DNA of 64,000 nucleotides from Plasmodium brasilianum (Eukaryota > Apicomplexa > Aconoidasida > Haemosporida > Plasmodiidae). The notes under the pieces are model-generated. The model was given only the letters and a program-made list of their open reading frames with translations. It had not been told where the DNA came from and did not search any database. The stretch covers positions 1 to 64,000 of the forward strand of contig NC_090116.1 of the NCBI RefSeq assembly GCF_023973825.1. Direction: 5' to 3'. Shown piece after piece: positions 41,245 to 54,569 of the stretch. Within the stretch, counting starts at the first letter, position 1. Each line of letters starts with the position of its first letter. The position numbers and the translations under genes were made by a program.

Positions 41245-43579
41245 GCACCTTGATACAAAAATTACAATTTATATTATTTACTCAGCGGCGCAAATGTTAC
41301 GTATATGAGGATATTTCTTAATAAATAAGATAAAAAAAATTAGAAATGTATACATGCGCATTAAAATTAAAAAAAAAATTACACAACAATTATTCAAACA
41401 AAGGGTTAACATAAATACAGTACTACTGTTTGAGTCAGTAACAAAAGGTCCACTTAAATATTAATTTTTCTTTAGAATTAAAACCACATAATTTTAAGGT
41501 ATAAATATTTAGCACAAGATTGTGAAATAAATAATGATTTTAATACACATTAATATATAGAACTGTTTCTTAAATTTGTATTAAAATAAGAAGAGAAGAA
41601 GAAGAAGCTTTAAAAAAAACACCAGTAATATTTTTATCCAAATAAAAAAATAAAATTCATAAAATAAAAACATTATTCAAAAATTTAAAAGAATATATAT
41701 ATATTATTTATATCTTTAAAGTTTCCTTATCATTTATCTACTTGCCGATAAACAGAATTAAACATTTAAAATAATATGCATTAAGTTCAGTACTGTTGTT
41801 TTTGTATGGTATATATTCTATGTAACACTGTAAAAAGGTTATTTATGTATGTAATTAAGAGTTATTTATTCGACTCAATCTCTAATTTATATAGGAAAAC
41901 TCTTAATATTTAGTTTATAATTCATATATATGTTCTTCCTAAGCATTATACTTAATTTTCCTTTTCTCCTCTAATATATTTTATTCATATAACATCCAAA
42001 GTAATAAGTAAATCTATATATGATAAATAAAAAACATATATAAATTTATTATACAATTATAAAAATTACACTAAGGTAAATTATAAAAGTAACAAATCGC
42101 ATATATATTACTATAATTCATTTTTATTTACTTTATAGTAAGGAAAAAATACGACAATTGCTTCCTTAAATGTAATATCATGTATCATTATAGTACCTTA
42201 AGAATAAATAAAATTGAACAGAAATCTACTTTTGTTCATGTTTCTAACAGAATTCCACTATTATGATCTCCGAGGAACACATTATTATACATATTATATT
42301 TTAAAAATTCAGTCTCTTTTTTTATTACATGTAAAAATTTCAGATTCTGTTTTAATAATCATATTAGTAATTTCAGAACGAGTATTAATTTTAATGATTT
42401 TGCATAGCCATGTATTATCTTAAGTTTTTCCATAAATCTGCATTTTTATTATTAATTTAAATATGGAATTTATCAGATTATGTGTAATGTTAAATTCAAA
42501 ATAATTAAACAAACAATATTTATCGTTGAAATTATTTCACGTTATAGAAACATTAAAGTTTTCATATTAAAAAAAAACATAGTAATATTTTTACAATAAG
42601 GAGACACTCAATTTTATTTTTCATAAAATTTTTTTTATAGTAATTATAAATTTAATGAGGAAAAGAGATCTCAGCATATTGTGCACGTTTCTGACAAATA
42701 CAGAAACACTATTTTGTTTATTATACTTTTTTAAACATTGTTTTTATTTTTACTATGTAATATATATTTAAACATTTTGTGCTTCAAAATGTACATGATA
42801 AAAAAAAATAAAAATATTAATATAACATTTCTTTCCTAATCAATATATATAATATCATTTGGAAATATTTTTAACACATCATATATAAACTATTTAGTTA
42901 ATCAACAAATTCATATTTCATTCCTATTACCTTTTTTTTTATGTATATAAATAAAAAAATATATATCTCAATTTTGTAAATGTCTAAAGTTTATTTATTT
43001 TTTTTTTTTTAACATAACTAGTTGTATATTTGATAATATATATAAATTAATAAATTAAAATAGTTATAGTAGCAAAATTAAAATATTAACCATACATCCT
43101 AATCTCAGAACCCTATATAAAAACCAAATTATTTTATTATATATTTACAATTTTATATTTTTACCATGAAAAAGGTATAAGTTATATTAAAATGTATCTT
43201 AAGTAAATATATTTTTGGTAATGTATTTTCAAAAAAAACTAATTTTGTAAAATACATATAAAGTCCAATTTTATGTTTATAAAAAACATATATACATATA
43301 CAGAACAAAATAAACTTCTCTTCATTATAAACCAAAAAGACATTTTTCTAATTAGGCAATCAAATAATCATTTTAATCTACAAAATGATAAAAAAATATA
43401 AAGCAGTATTTTCTTTGTAACTTAAATATAAATTAACATGGTAAATTACTGAAATTATATAAGTTGTCGTATTATATATTAATGAATAACTACAAATATG
43501 TATTTTAAATAAAATTCAGATGAAATTCACAAATATATATACCAGGGAATAATTTTTAGTTATGAGGGAACACTAGTTC
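41245..43579. other. AT-rich intergenic stretch, no gene seen
   Basis: The frames at 42214-42423 and 43153-43335 have no family features or splice partners. On the minus strand near 42330-42420 there is a short protein-like stretch (SEITNMIIKTESEIFTCNKK), too short to assign. Confidence 0.45.
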
Positions 43580-43799
43580 ATAATACAAATTGAAAAACAT
43601 TAAAACATTTAAATTTATAATAAGACTAATAACAATATACATTACAGCTGTATATAAAACTTACTACGTATACGTTTTTCAACATGTAAAAATTATGCTA
43701 TTGTGGGTATATTTATTAAGTCTATTACTGAGAAAATATATATTTCTTTTCATGGAGAAAAATTTTTTATAGAAAGAAACATAAATACTCTTATTCATT
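43580..43799 (-). other. Conserved fam-l/fam-m 3' flank
   Basis: Bases 43589-43619 (gaaaaacattaaaacattta then aatttata) match 2200-2232 near another fam-l. The short + strand frame here (43590-43772) and the one at 59026-59229 both fall in this repeated flank. They are explained by it and are not genes. Confidence 0.5.
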
Positions 43800-44754
43800 T
43801 TACCTTTTACGGTACTTAATTTTTTCATATTTTTTAACTTTTTTGTGGTAATAAACGATTCTTGATATAATTATGATACAATATATAATGAAGGGTATGA
43901 CGTAAAATAGATTGAAAAGAAGTGATACGGTATAATAACACTGACTTCCACCCTTTGGATGCTTATAACCTAATAACGATTTTAAGAATGATCCCCCCAA
44001 ATAACTGTTTACATCATTGATCCAATCAGTTGAAAAGCTCTTCACTATATCAACTAACCCCCATACAAGGCCATAACTACCACAGTAATCTAATACAAAT
44101 GACAACGATAACAATATGAAAAATATTAAAGTTGGAGCAAGTTGCGATGCCAGTTTTTTACGTATAATTTTTTTGTAAATTTTATTATTAATTGTTCTGT
44201 TATTTTTAAGAAAATCTTCATAATCAAGTTCTTTGAATATTTTTTTTTCTAAACGAGAATATTTTTTTGTTTCAAATATATAACATCTATTTTTATTAGC
44301 ATGTTTATTCCTTCCAATATTATTCAGTGAACTTCCATTTGGTTGCATTGTTGTTCCTGTTGTCCCTTTTTTATTATTAGATATGTATATTTGTTCGTTT
44401 AATTCATTATTTGGTGTCCCATTTTTTAATTCTACAATGCATAAATTCTTATCCCGTTTACATTTTGCCAGCAATCGAAAAGTTCCATTTAATTTACTGC
44501 CTAGTTTGTAGTTCTCATCCAAGTATTTGCTAAAGATATTCTATAAACGTAAAGTAAATATTTATCATACATAGGATTAAATAATCTCATGCTACAAAAA
44601 GCATTGATATAAAGTAAATTCAAAAAATATTAATAAAAAATAAAAATTTCTAATAACATTTTTATACCACATCTTTGTAAAAATAGCATATCAAAGATAA
44701 AAGTACAAAAGTAGAAAATAAAATCAAAAAAAATAGCTTCATTTTTTGTTTCAT
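43800..44754 (-). CDS. fam-l protein (intact, two exons)
   Basis: This is a 275-residue fam-l family protein, predicted exported. Exon 1 is 44754-44668. It starts MKQKMKLFF instead of MEQK and has 29 codons with a hydrophobic core. The intron is 44667-44541 (127 bp, GTATAA donor). Exon 2 is 44540-43800, 741 nt, open. It begins NIFSKYLDENYKLGSKL, then FRLLAKCKRDKN (PEXEL-like with Lys at position five) and a polar spacer. The family block YIFETKKYSRLEKKIFKELD and DFLKNNRTINNKIYKKIIR follow. Two transmembrane segments (LAPTLIFFILLSLSFVL and LLFNLFYVIPFIIYCIIIIS) flank a Gly/Ser-rich loop, and the tail is YYHKKVKKYEKIKYRKR. A simple ORF search starts it at a TTG within exon 2, which is not the real start. 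The shared upstream motif is at about 45150-45180. Confidence 0.88.
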
Positions 44755-45147
44755 TATATATATATTTAATATTTCAATATATTAATGTAATAATTAACAA
44801 TAATATAATATTCATTTCATGAAATAGGACACTATAATTATTTATTTAGTTAATTTTTTTTATTATTATTATTTTTTCGTAAAAAGTGAATAGTATATGT
44901 GTATTGTGTTGTTTTTTACAAAAGAAACAAATAAAATTAAATTTAAAAATATATAATAAAATTTTTATTTTAATCCTAGCTTTAAAAAGGTAATTTGAAT
45001 TAGAATAATATCATTCGAGTTCAATTACAAATATTCAAAATATATAAATTATCTATTTAATACATTAAATAAGGTAATTATTTAATAATTATTTTAAATA
45101 TAAAATAAAGAGTATAATATTTGATTTCTTAATATATCGAATATATA

Positions 45148-45185
45148 CCTAATATAGAGAATATAGAGAATACTTTGCGCTATAT
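45148..45185 (-). promoter_or_regulatory. Shared fam upstream motif
   Basis: Bases ctaatatagagaatatagag then aatactttgcgctat lie about 395-430 bp upstream of the ATG at 44754. Confidence 0.5.
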
Positions 45186-46797
45186 TTTAAGATAATTATT
45201 ACTGTTTTAATTGAAATATTTATATTATTAATTTTAACATAAAAATTATATTTTTGGAATAATTTTTATTATTATTAAATTATTAATTATTATAACAATA
45301 TAATTAATAGTAATAACAAATGATGAAATCTATACTCTGTACAACTTTTTGTAACATAAATATTATAGCATTCCCATTAGTTACTATGTAAACACATGCT
45401 CTTCTTTTATAATCCATGATATATTTTAAAAATAAAATATACAAAATAGGAACAATTCTACAAAGAATAGATATTTTACACACAAATAAGATCATATTTT
45501 TTATTTATATAATATAAATATTCAAAGTAAAAGTTTTTAATTATGTATTATTTATATTAACATTTCTAAATGTGAATTTTGTAAATATAAGGACATAATT
45601 TAATTTTTCCTTTTTTAATATATATTTATATTTTTAGTAGTAATATAATAAAAAAAAAAAAAAATTTATGGAATAATTTTTATATAAAAAATATTAAATT
45701 CTAATGATGCTGGTTTACCATTGCATCTGCATAATTACATTAAGAATAAATAAACATTACTATATTGTTTACCAATTTATTTTGTAATAATTATTTATTT
45801 AATTCTCATATAATATTATTAAATAAACTATTATTCAATTGCAATAATAATATAATAAATGTATCTTTTCCTCTATTTATAAAATTTCTTAATGCGCAAA
45901 TTAGTTATCCCACACATATCTAACCGCTACAAATTAAACTTGAATTATAAGTTCTTGCATATATATTAATAATAACCTGAATCTAAACGGACAAGTGTTA
46001 CATATATGTGAATGTCATATATAGAAAAGAATATTATTTAATAAAATATTATATCTTTTAACATTAATTAAGATAAAATAAAAATACATAAACATAATTA
46101 AAAATTTAAAACAATTATACACGGATTATAATATAATCTTTAATCTTAATTTTCTATTTATCTTATTCTCTAAAAATGAATTACTCTAAGAATTATTACT
46201 TTATGAGTTAAATCATGATTATCTTTTGAGAAGTTCATAGAGCTACTAATTTATTTGCTAATTGCCTTTCTCTATATTTATTCATTATATCTATGAATTC
46301 AATTTTATTTTTATATTAATTATAACTATAATATATTTCTAATATTTGAGGCTTCAATAAATTAATAAATGAACTTATTCTACTATGAGTAAAATTAAAA
46401 TAAATAAATATATTCTACCAATATATTGCTACAACATATAATATATAAGAGAATTAAATTATTACTAAACATTAAAATCAAATATATTTTTTTATATAAA
46501 AAAAATAATACTGTCTACGATAATTTTAATAATTTAAAAAAATAAAATTAATAAAAAAAAGGTATTATAAAAAAATTCAAATAATAATATTATTAAAAAA
46601 TATAAAAAAACTATATACAAATAAATATAAAAAGTTAGAAACAAAAAGCAATATATTTTAACTATACAGATAACCTTCTTACTTTTCTTTAATTATATCT
46701 GTTTAATAAAAATATATATTTATCTCAATTGTGTATTCTTTTTAATAACTTTAAACTAAATCATTTAATAGCCTGTATAATACTAATGAAATGAATT
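45186..46797. other. AT-rich intergenic stretch, no gene seen
   Basis: Nothing supported. The frame at 45304-45495 is short and without family resemblance. The right end is the 3' flank of the pir gene. Confidence 0.5.
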
Positions 46798-48572
46798 TCA
46801 CTGTTCTATATTTACTACACTAAATCTTCTCCTGTTGGAATGCCTATAAGTACGTTTTATGAATCTCCTTGGAGATCTTTTCGTATTTAATTCAGCGAAA
46901 TTAGTCCTATATCTTTTTTTCCTTTTTCTAATTTTACCTATACGTGATCCAAAGGGAGTAAACTAATAAACAAATAAAATAAAGCGTGTATAATATTATT
47001 ATATTAAGGTTAAAACTTTTTATAAAAAATGAATTATAATGAAAAACTTAAAATTTATTTATAATATATAATAACATTGAGTATTTACTTTAAAATAAAG
47101 GAGAAAAACAAATATTATTCCCATAACTAAAGCTCCGACAACCATAATACGAAATACATAGGAATTATAAATAACACTTTTTTCTTTTACAGTACCATAA
47201 ATATTAGTAGTCATCTCATATATTTTTTTAAGTCTCTCCCTTGTTTTTGTACGTGGATATGTAACTGTATATTCAGTGCTTACCCTTTTAAGTTCTTCTT
47301 CAATGTCTTTAGATGTAGTTTGACTTTCGGCTTCTGATAACTTTTGCTGCTTTACCACTGCTCTATGTTCTGGCGTAGAATTTGAACTATCCAATCCTAA
47401 TGTTGAAGTAGATGCTTTATAGCTGCATAATAATCCATACTTTTCGTTACCCTCAATATCATTACATTTTTCTCTTCTAATTCTTTGTATAGCATCTGAT
47501 ACACCTATATTTTCAAAAACTGGTATTTTATTGGGAGCAATTGGATCAACAGGACCACGAGCTTTGGAAGACTTCTGATCTATATAATAACATTTTGCAC
47601 CTGTGGAAACAACATTCCCCCTTTTATCTTTTTCTTCATAATTAAAAGGACATATTAATTTTTTAAGTCCCCAGGTAACAAATTCTTTGGAACTCTCAGG
47701 ATACGCTGGTACTATAGAGTTTTCATTTCTACCATTTTTTGTTAAACCTCTACCACGCTTATCATCTTCGCAATTACCCAATACAGATAACAATTCACGA
47801 GGATTCTGATCAATATTAAAAAAGTCATCACAATCATTAAAATTAATGCAATCATCTTTATACATGTCATACAGTGTAGATATATATCCAAGGTATTTTT
47901 TATAGTTTTTGCATTTATTTTTATCAATATTAGTAATAATATTCTTAATAGAATTATAATTTTTAGAATAATCGTAAAAATACCTTTCATTCTTCCACAC
48001 ATTGTAATTTACATTAAAAGAGAAAGGACATAGATTATCAGGTAATAGACTTTTTTGAATGTTATTAAGTTTTCCATTAAATGCATCTAAGACGTTATTT
48101 ATAGAAATATTATTCCAATTAGTACTATATTTTTTCCACATTTGATCATATGCCCAATAACTGAAATATGAACAACGATCAACATCATTACTACCCATAT
48201 CTGGTATTGTATATAAATTCTTTAAATTGTGTAAAACTCTAAAACATATATTTTTGACACCATCATATTCTTGATTAAATTTTTCTAATTCGTTACAAGA
48301 TACATCAGAATCAGGATTTTTGGCATTTTTGTCTAAAATTTCATATATTTTATATGAAGGTAATTCATTTAAAAAAGAGTCCTGAAGATTAAAAATCAAA
48401 AAAAAAAATATATATATATATATATACAATACGTGAATTTGCATGTTAGATAATAAATTATTGAATTATATGAGAAATAAAATATGTATATATATATATG
48501 TAAATTTTATAACAAAATAATTCAACGAAAATATACATCTTTCCCAAATATATCTCTAAGTTCTTTATCCAT
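46798..48572 (-). CDS. pir: PIR protein (intact, three exons)
   Basis: This is a 497-residue PIR protein, of the largest multigene family of Plasmodium, presumed to be exported and variant. Exon 1 is 48572-48537 (MDKELRDIFGKD). Exon 2 is 48381-47089 (431 codons) and exon 3 is 46962-46798 (54 codons plus stop). All joins are phase 0 with GT/AG sites. Exon 2 starts DSFLNELPSYKIYEILDK and holds the conserved cysteines and aromatic motifs (CNELEKFNQ, NICFRVLHNLKNLY, RCSYFSYWAYDQMW, NLCPFSF, KCKNYKKYLGYISTLYDMYK). It also has an extended polar insert with further Cys, and a single transmembrane segment near the end (IMVVGALVMGIIFVFLLYFK). Exon 3 is a basic cytoplasmic tail starting FTPFGSRIGKIRKRKK, typical of the family. 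Reading on from exon 2 into the intron gives only nine codons before a stop, which supports the donor chosen. The first 21 codons of the unspliced ORF are intron. Confidence 0.93.
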
Positions 48573-51500
48573 GGTATTTTCATACGTTTAAGCCAACTTA
48601 AATAATTAAAATTGTAAAATAAGATTTACATATATCTATATGAATGATTAAAGCAATAATCTATATATATATTATAAGTTACTTTTTGTATTATTTTTAC
48701 TATAAAAATAAATATTTTTTAGAAAAAAATATATTTCATTATTTTTCATACTTAAATTAATATAGCACTAAAATTATTCATTAAAAAAGAACTTATAATA
48801 TTAAAACATAAAGAAATGAAAATTAAAAATATAATATCTAAAATAATTTGATATGATGTGCATAATTATATTCTAATATTCCATAAAAACATATATATAA
48901 AACCTTTTTGACTTTTTGTATATTATATAATAACGTAAAAATATTATCATATTTTTCAGGTACATTTTTTTATATTGTTTAATATAAATATTAGCTATGC
49001 TAAAAATAAAAATAATTAACTATATTTCATTTAAAAAATAAAAAATTAGTAATTTTATGTATATATATTTAAATATTTTTTATCGATTTTTATTTAATTT
49101 GATTTTCTCAAATTTCCGAACATACTATTTATGAAGTACAATAGTATTATAATGTTATAATAATCTAGATATCATCAATAATTACTTATATTTTTTTTTT
49201 CATAATATAGGTGAAATTAATTATTAATATATTTACGGAATGGATTTTTATTTTATTTTATAATTGCTTATAAACGAATATTAAAATGAAAAACTATTTT
49301 ATCCATAAGAATAAATAATTTGATAAGATCTGTTTCTTGTGAGAACACGCACAGATAAGATATGCATATATATAATTATATTATAATATGTTCTTAAAAA
49401 TTTTTTAAAATACAAATTAAATTTTGAAATAATATATCATTTATCTTTATATTTATTTATTTTATTTTTTTACATTTATAAAGTTGAAACTAAAATGAAA
49501 TATATAATTTATGTTTTTATAAGCAGTTAGCATTGGGATGTATTTATAATAATATATTAATAATTATTTCATGAGTAATATATGAAGTATATATTGTTTT
49601 TACAATTGATTAATTTAATTCCAATTAATGCATTTTATTTTTTATAATGTATAAATATACATTAAAATATAGTATACGAAAATGTTATTATATAATGGTA
49701 TATAAATGTGATATATTAAAAAATTCTCAATTATTGTATTATGCTACATTGTTTTCCATACGTTAATGAAATAATTTAATTATTATAATTTTTTTGTGCT
49801 TTTACCACATTTTTTTTCTTTGTACTTTCTACTAATTTTATTTTATGTTTTTTAATGTGTGATATTATCAGTTTTTTTTTTGAATCTTATTTTTACTACT
49901 ATAAGTTATTTACAGTAAAAAATATTCTAGTAAATATATTAATCATTCTCTTATTTTTACATATTTGTTTTTTTTTTTAAAGCTTTGCATTAATAAATAA
50001 CACCTAGATAAAAAATTTCATATTCCAAAAATGTACTAATTAAATAATAACAATTACATAGAAATTACTTATATGCATTCAGTATATTTTAAATTATATT
50101 TGTTAATTTATATCTGTTGAACTTTTATAATTATATTCATAGGATTAATTTTTTTTTATCATACAATTAGTTTTTTTTATTCTTAATTTTTGAAAATAAT
50201 GTACTTGCATATAATAATTTAAATTAATTATTTTTATACGAAATATTAGTTTAATTTAACGTTAATTAAATATATTTTTAATAACATTATTATATAATTA
50301 ATTAAATATTAGTTTATATAGTTGATATTAATTTTATATAAACAGTATTCTTTGAAAAGCATATATTTTTTATTTTCAATTATATAAAACAAAAAAGAGC
50401 AAATACTTTTTTCTTTTTTTTTAATTTTCAATGTATAACAATATAAATTTTAATAATAATTTTGAGTATAATATTCTTCTATTTACAATAACTATTATAT
50501 GAACTTACGCTTATTTCACATACTGTAGCCTTTTATTTTGAAGAGAGCATATTTGTATAATTTCATATGTTAAATTATGTGTTCAAGAAAATGATACTTA
50601 ATCATAAATACTATATACAACATTATTTTAATTATTCCTGTCATACTTGTCTTGTTAAGCAAGAATTATACAAAATTGTAAAATGACAACTTTGCTCTAT
50701 GTCATGAATATTATAGGATGAATAAATGAATATATACATTTCACATTTTTTTATTGTATAAGGAATAACAAAAAATAAATATTATCAAATAGAAAACTTA
50801 TTTTTATATATGTAAAAATAAATATGTATGGAATATATTAATTCATGAAATAAAAGAAAAAAGAAGGATAATGATTCATAACATGAAGCTCATTCATCAA
50901 AATAAAAGAAAATAAAAATATTACTTTAAATTTACAGAAACAATAAAATTAATAATATATAAATAAATAATTTCAAAATAACTAAAAGAAATATATATTT
51001 TATATTTATATATATTATTTAGAGATTCATAATATAATTTTATATATATATTTATAAATTTTAATATAATTTTAATCGTCAAAGATGTAGAATTCGATTT
51101 ATATTAGTATTTGTATTATATTTTATTAGAATTTAGAGGTTTACAATAATTAATTCGTTTATAAATAAAATTTTCATGAAATATAAGACTGTATTTCTTT
51201 ACCATTAGTTTAAGTTTATGCAGTATAAAATAATAAATAAGCATTATACTATTATAAACTCTTCTGAATTAAAAGAGTATTCAGCACTAAATTATTGTGA
51301 TGAATTATTTATGTATATAGAATAAAATTAATTATATATTACATAAATATAAAACGTTCCCTATTAACATATTACTGAGTAAATGATACCAAAAAATATT
51401 GAAATAAAAATATTATTGAATCCATGAATTCCATATATATATATATTTTTTTTACATAAAATAAAAAATATCATTAAAATACACTCATCATTAACCATAT

Positions 51501-52271
51501 ATATATAATACACACTTTTATTAAAATTCTTATTAGCAATCTTTTCTCTTTCACCACCTATAATTTGCTTATACATTTGTTTAATATTCTTTGCTTATAA
51601 GGCTACTTTATAACAGATAAAAATGTGAAAGTGTTATTCTACTAAACGAGCAATACCTTTTTAAATGAATGTAATTATAACAACTAAAACATATGTTAAT
51701 ATATGCTGTCATATTTATTTGAATTTCTAATTAAGCACATTTATTAAATGAAAATTAATTTTGATGTTTACCAACGATAGTGTTCCAGATAAATCATGTA
51801 TCTTACATTTATTTAATTAAAAATTTAAAACATATAAACTAATTCATTAAATAGACACTATTAAAACTTATCTTACCAAAAACAAAATGTCGTATTTTTA
51901 TGAACGGTCTAAAAAAAGAAAATTTATCCCTTTAACCTTTATTTTACTGAAAAATTAACTTTATGGTTAAGAAAGATTTCAAATTTACAGTATATCTATG
52001 TATTTTGTACTTATATCTAAAATAATTTTAGTTCATTACTTAATACATTTATATACATTTAAAAATAGAGACACGTTATTTTATGATTGTACTGAATATA
52101 TATTTATTTAAATTTCCACTAAAGTTAATTTAGCTTTTTACAGGCATATTTACATATATAAAATTTTCCATTATATTAAAGGAAAAAACAGCATATATAA
52201 TTGTGATATAAAAAAATATGATTATATTTAAAACATTAATTTAATATGTTAATAATGTGAAAAACAAATAA

Positions 52272-52314
<43 letters not shown>

Positions 52315-52629
52315 AATATAATAACTTCCATTCATTATAAAAAATACATGCCACTATAATTTTTAAGTTAAAAATAATAAAATGTTTATTTAATCTCATG
52401 AAAAAATAATAATTTTGTACAAGAAAATAATAAAAAATACAAAGCAGCTATATTTATAGTTAAATGTAAATTAGCAAATGAATTCAATAAAATAATATTT
52501 ATTATACTTTTATATGTATGTTTTAAGGTACAAATGTATATTTTTCATTGAAATTTCCTTATAAAAAAAAATATATATATTGAGCAATAATATTTAATTC
52601 ATTCCAAGGAATATATTAAATTACAATCT
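48573..52629. other. AT-rich intergenic stretch, no gene seen
   Basis: There are many T and A runs. The frame at 51364-51576 is not supported by family resemblance. Poly-A followed by an AT repeat at 52270-52312 is annotated separately. Confidence 0.5.
52270..52312. repeat. Poly-A tract followed by (AT)n
   Basis: About twenty A residues run straight into about eleven AT units. This is intergenic low-complexity sequence, likely length-polymorphic. Confidence 0.85.
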
Positions 52630-52822
52630 AAAAAACGTTAAGCATTCAAATTTACAAAAAATGTAAAAACATATTTCTATTATATTTACGTAAATATATT
52701 ACTACATATACGCAAGTTCATATGTAAAATATAAGTAACTATTATTATAATTAATGTATAATTAAATATATTACAGGTAGTGCATAAATGTAAATGATTC
52801 TTTACAGAAATATACATATTTC

Positions 52823-53807
52823 TTACCATTCATTGAAATCTTCCAAAAACTTAATGTTTTTGTATTTTATAACTTTTTTATAATAATTCAAAATTCCTCC
52901 TATAGATATAAAACCCAGTATTAGGATAGGTACACAATATATTATAATACTAGATGCTTTTAGTGCCGTATTGTGATTCGATGTACAAAAAAAGGACGAT
53001 ATTTAGCGTGAATCACTTTGTGGGGCATCTAGACTAATCGCCTGACCACTTGATGTAGTATATCCTAATGAATTACATAAAAATATAAATAAAACTTTTT
53101 TTAATATATTAGAATAATTTAATGATAAAACTACTATAGGTATCATTAATATCGCCAAAAACAATATCAAAAGCAAGCAAAGTCGTAATCCATATTTTCT
53201 ACGTTTTAATTTTTTTTAATCCTTTTCATTAATTAACACCTTTTTTTTTAAAAAAACTTTATCTTCAAGCCCATTTATTATTTTTTTTTCATAATGGTTA
53301 CATGAATTATGAAAAATGGTACATTTATTTTGCATAAGTTGCTTAATTAATTTTTCCCTAATTAATGAACTTTTATATAGTTTTTCGTTTTTTTCATATT
53401 CCTAATTTTCATCATCAATTGTTAGTAATTTTTTGTTCTTTTTTTTTATGCTATATGGTAATTTGAATTCTAGATCTCCAACATTTGAAAGAATAACCTT
53501 TTCAAATTTTCCTAATAATCGATAAATTTGCTTATCTAATTTTTTACCAAAACAATACTTCTCTCACAAAAATTAGTCAAATCTGCTCTAACAAAAAAAA
53601 AAAAATATAAACATTTCATATATAAATGGATAAATATTCTCATTACAAAAAAAAATCATTAATAAAAATAAACAGTAAAAATATTAATAATACAAAAGAC
53701 CTCAAAAAGTTTTAGTATACTATGTCACTGTAAAAATGACACATCTAAATTAATATGATAAACAGAAATATATTGATAAAAAATATAAAATGAATATTTT
53801 GTTACAT
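52823..53807 (-). pseudogene. fam-l-like pseudogene with nonsense codons only
   Basis: Exon 1 remnant is 53807-53721 (29 codons). ATG is kept, codon 2 is TAA where relatives have GAA, and a TAG stands where relatives have Trp. The GTATAC donor is intact. The intron is 53720-53588 (133 bp). Exon 2 is 53587-52823, exactly 255 codons, with five internal stops but no frameshift. Readable parts are YCFGKKLDKQIYRLLGKFEK (PEXEL-like), a Lys/Asp-rich spacer, CTIFHNSCNHYEKKIINGLED, KYGLRLCLLLILFLAIL (first membrane segment) and SIIIYCVPILILGFISI (second). The end is NYYKKVIKYKNIKFLEDF, a diverged fam-l tail. The sequence is more distant from the intact fam-l copies than they are from one another, so it may be an older branch. 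Confidence 0.8.
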
Positions 53808-54154
53808 ATTATAGTCCTCTAATATTGTAATATATTAAATAACGAAAATAATAATATCACGTTATACACTTCCAACAATAAAAAATAATTCCTATATTTT
53901 TATTATAATATTTTCTTAAAAAATTAATAAAGTATAATTTACTACATAATCAGAAAAAAAAAACACCTAAAAAAGAATGCTACGAAATCTTATAATTAAT
54001 ATTATTTATAAAAAATTAACTTCATGTAAAATTACACAATTTCAATTAATTCATATATATTTACAACCTATAATTTAATTACATCTTATAGTGATTAAAC
54101 AAATTTTTTTTATAGTTATTAATTATTAGAAAAATTTCAATTTATTTACGAAAT

Positions 54155-54182
54155 TCAATATATATAATATAGATATATGCTA
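54155..54182 (-). promoter_or_regulatory. Degenerate fam upstream motif
   Basis: Bases tcaatatatataatatagat then atatgctatt lie about 350-375 bp upstream of 53807. They are weaker than the copies at intact genes. Confidence 0.3.
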
Positions 54183-54569
54183 TTGTTCTAGTTATTTCTA
54201 GAATAATTACTATTTTTAAGTTTTCCTAGTAATTATTCTAATTTTATATATATGATATTTAAGAAAATGTAGTTATTATTAATAATAAAAATATTAATAT
54301 TTACAGTAATAAAGGTAAAGTATTAACAAACTAAATAAGCGTATAATTTGTGAAAATTTTCGTGTTTTAAAAATTACAGCATATGGGTTCTTTTCGATAT
54401 ATGATATGGATAACAAAATATATTCGTAAATTAATATAATTTCTATTAAAAAATGTACATATTAAAGGTAGAGAGTGATTTTTTAAATTTGTATTATAGT
54501 TTTTAAAAAATATATATTTTTTAGTCAAGAGTAATTTATAAAATTATTTCTAAATGAAGGATTTTTCAA

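Noticed and set aside
43590..43772. Short + strand frame resembling the one at 59026-59229
   Set aside because: The resemblance comes from the repeated 3' flank of fam genes. The frames do not stay aligned at protein level beyond the first residues.
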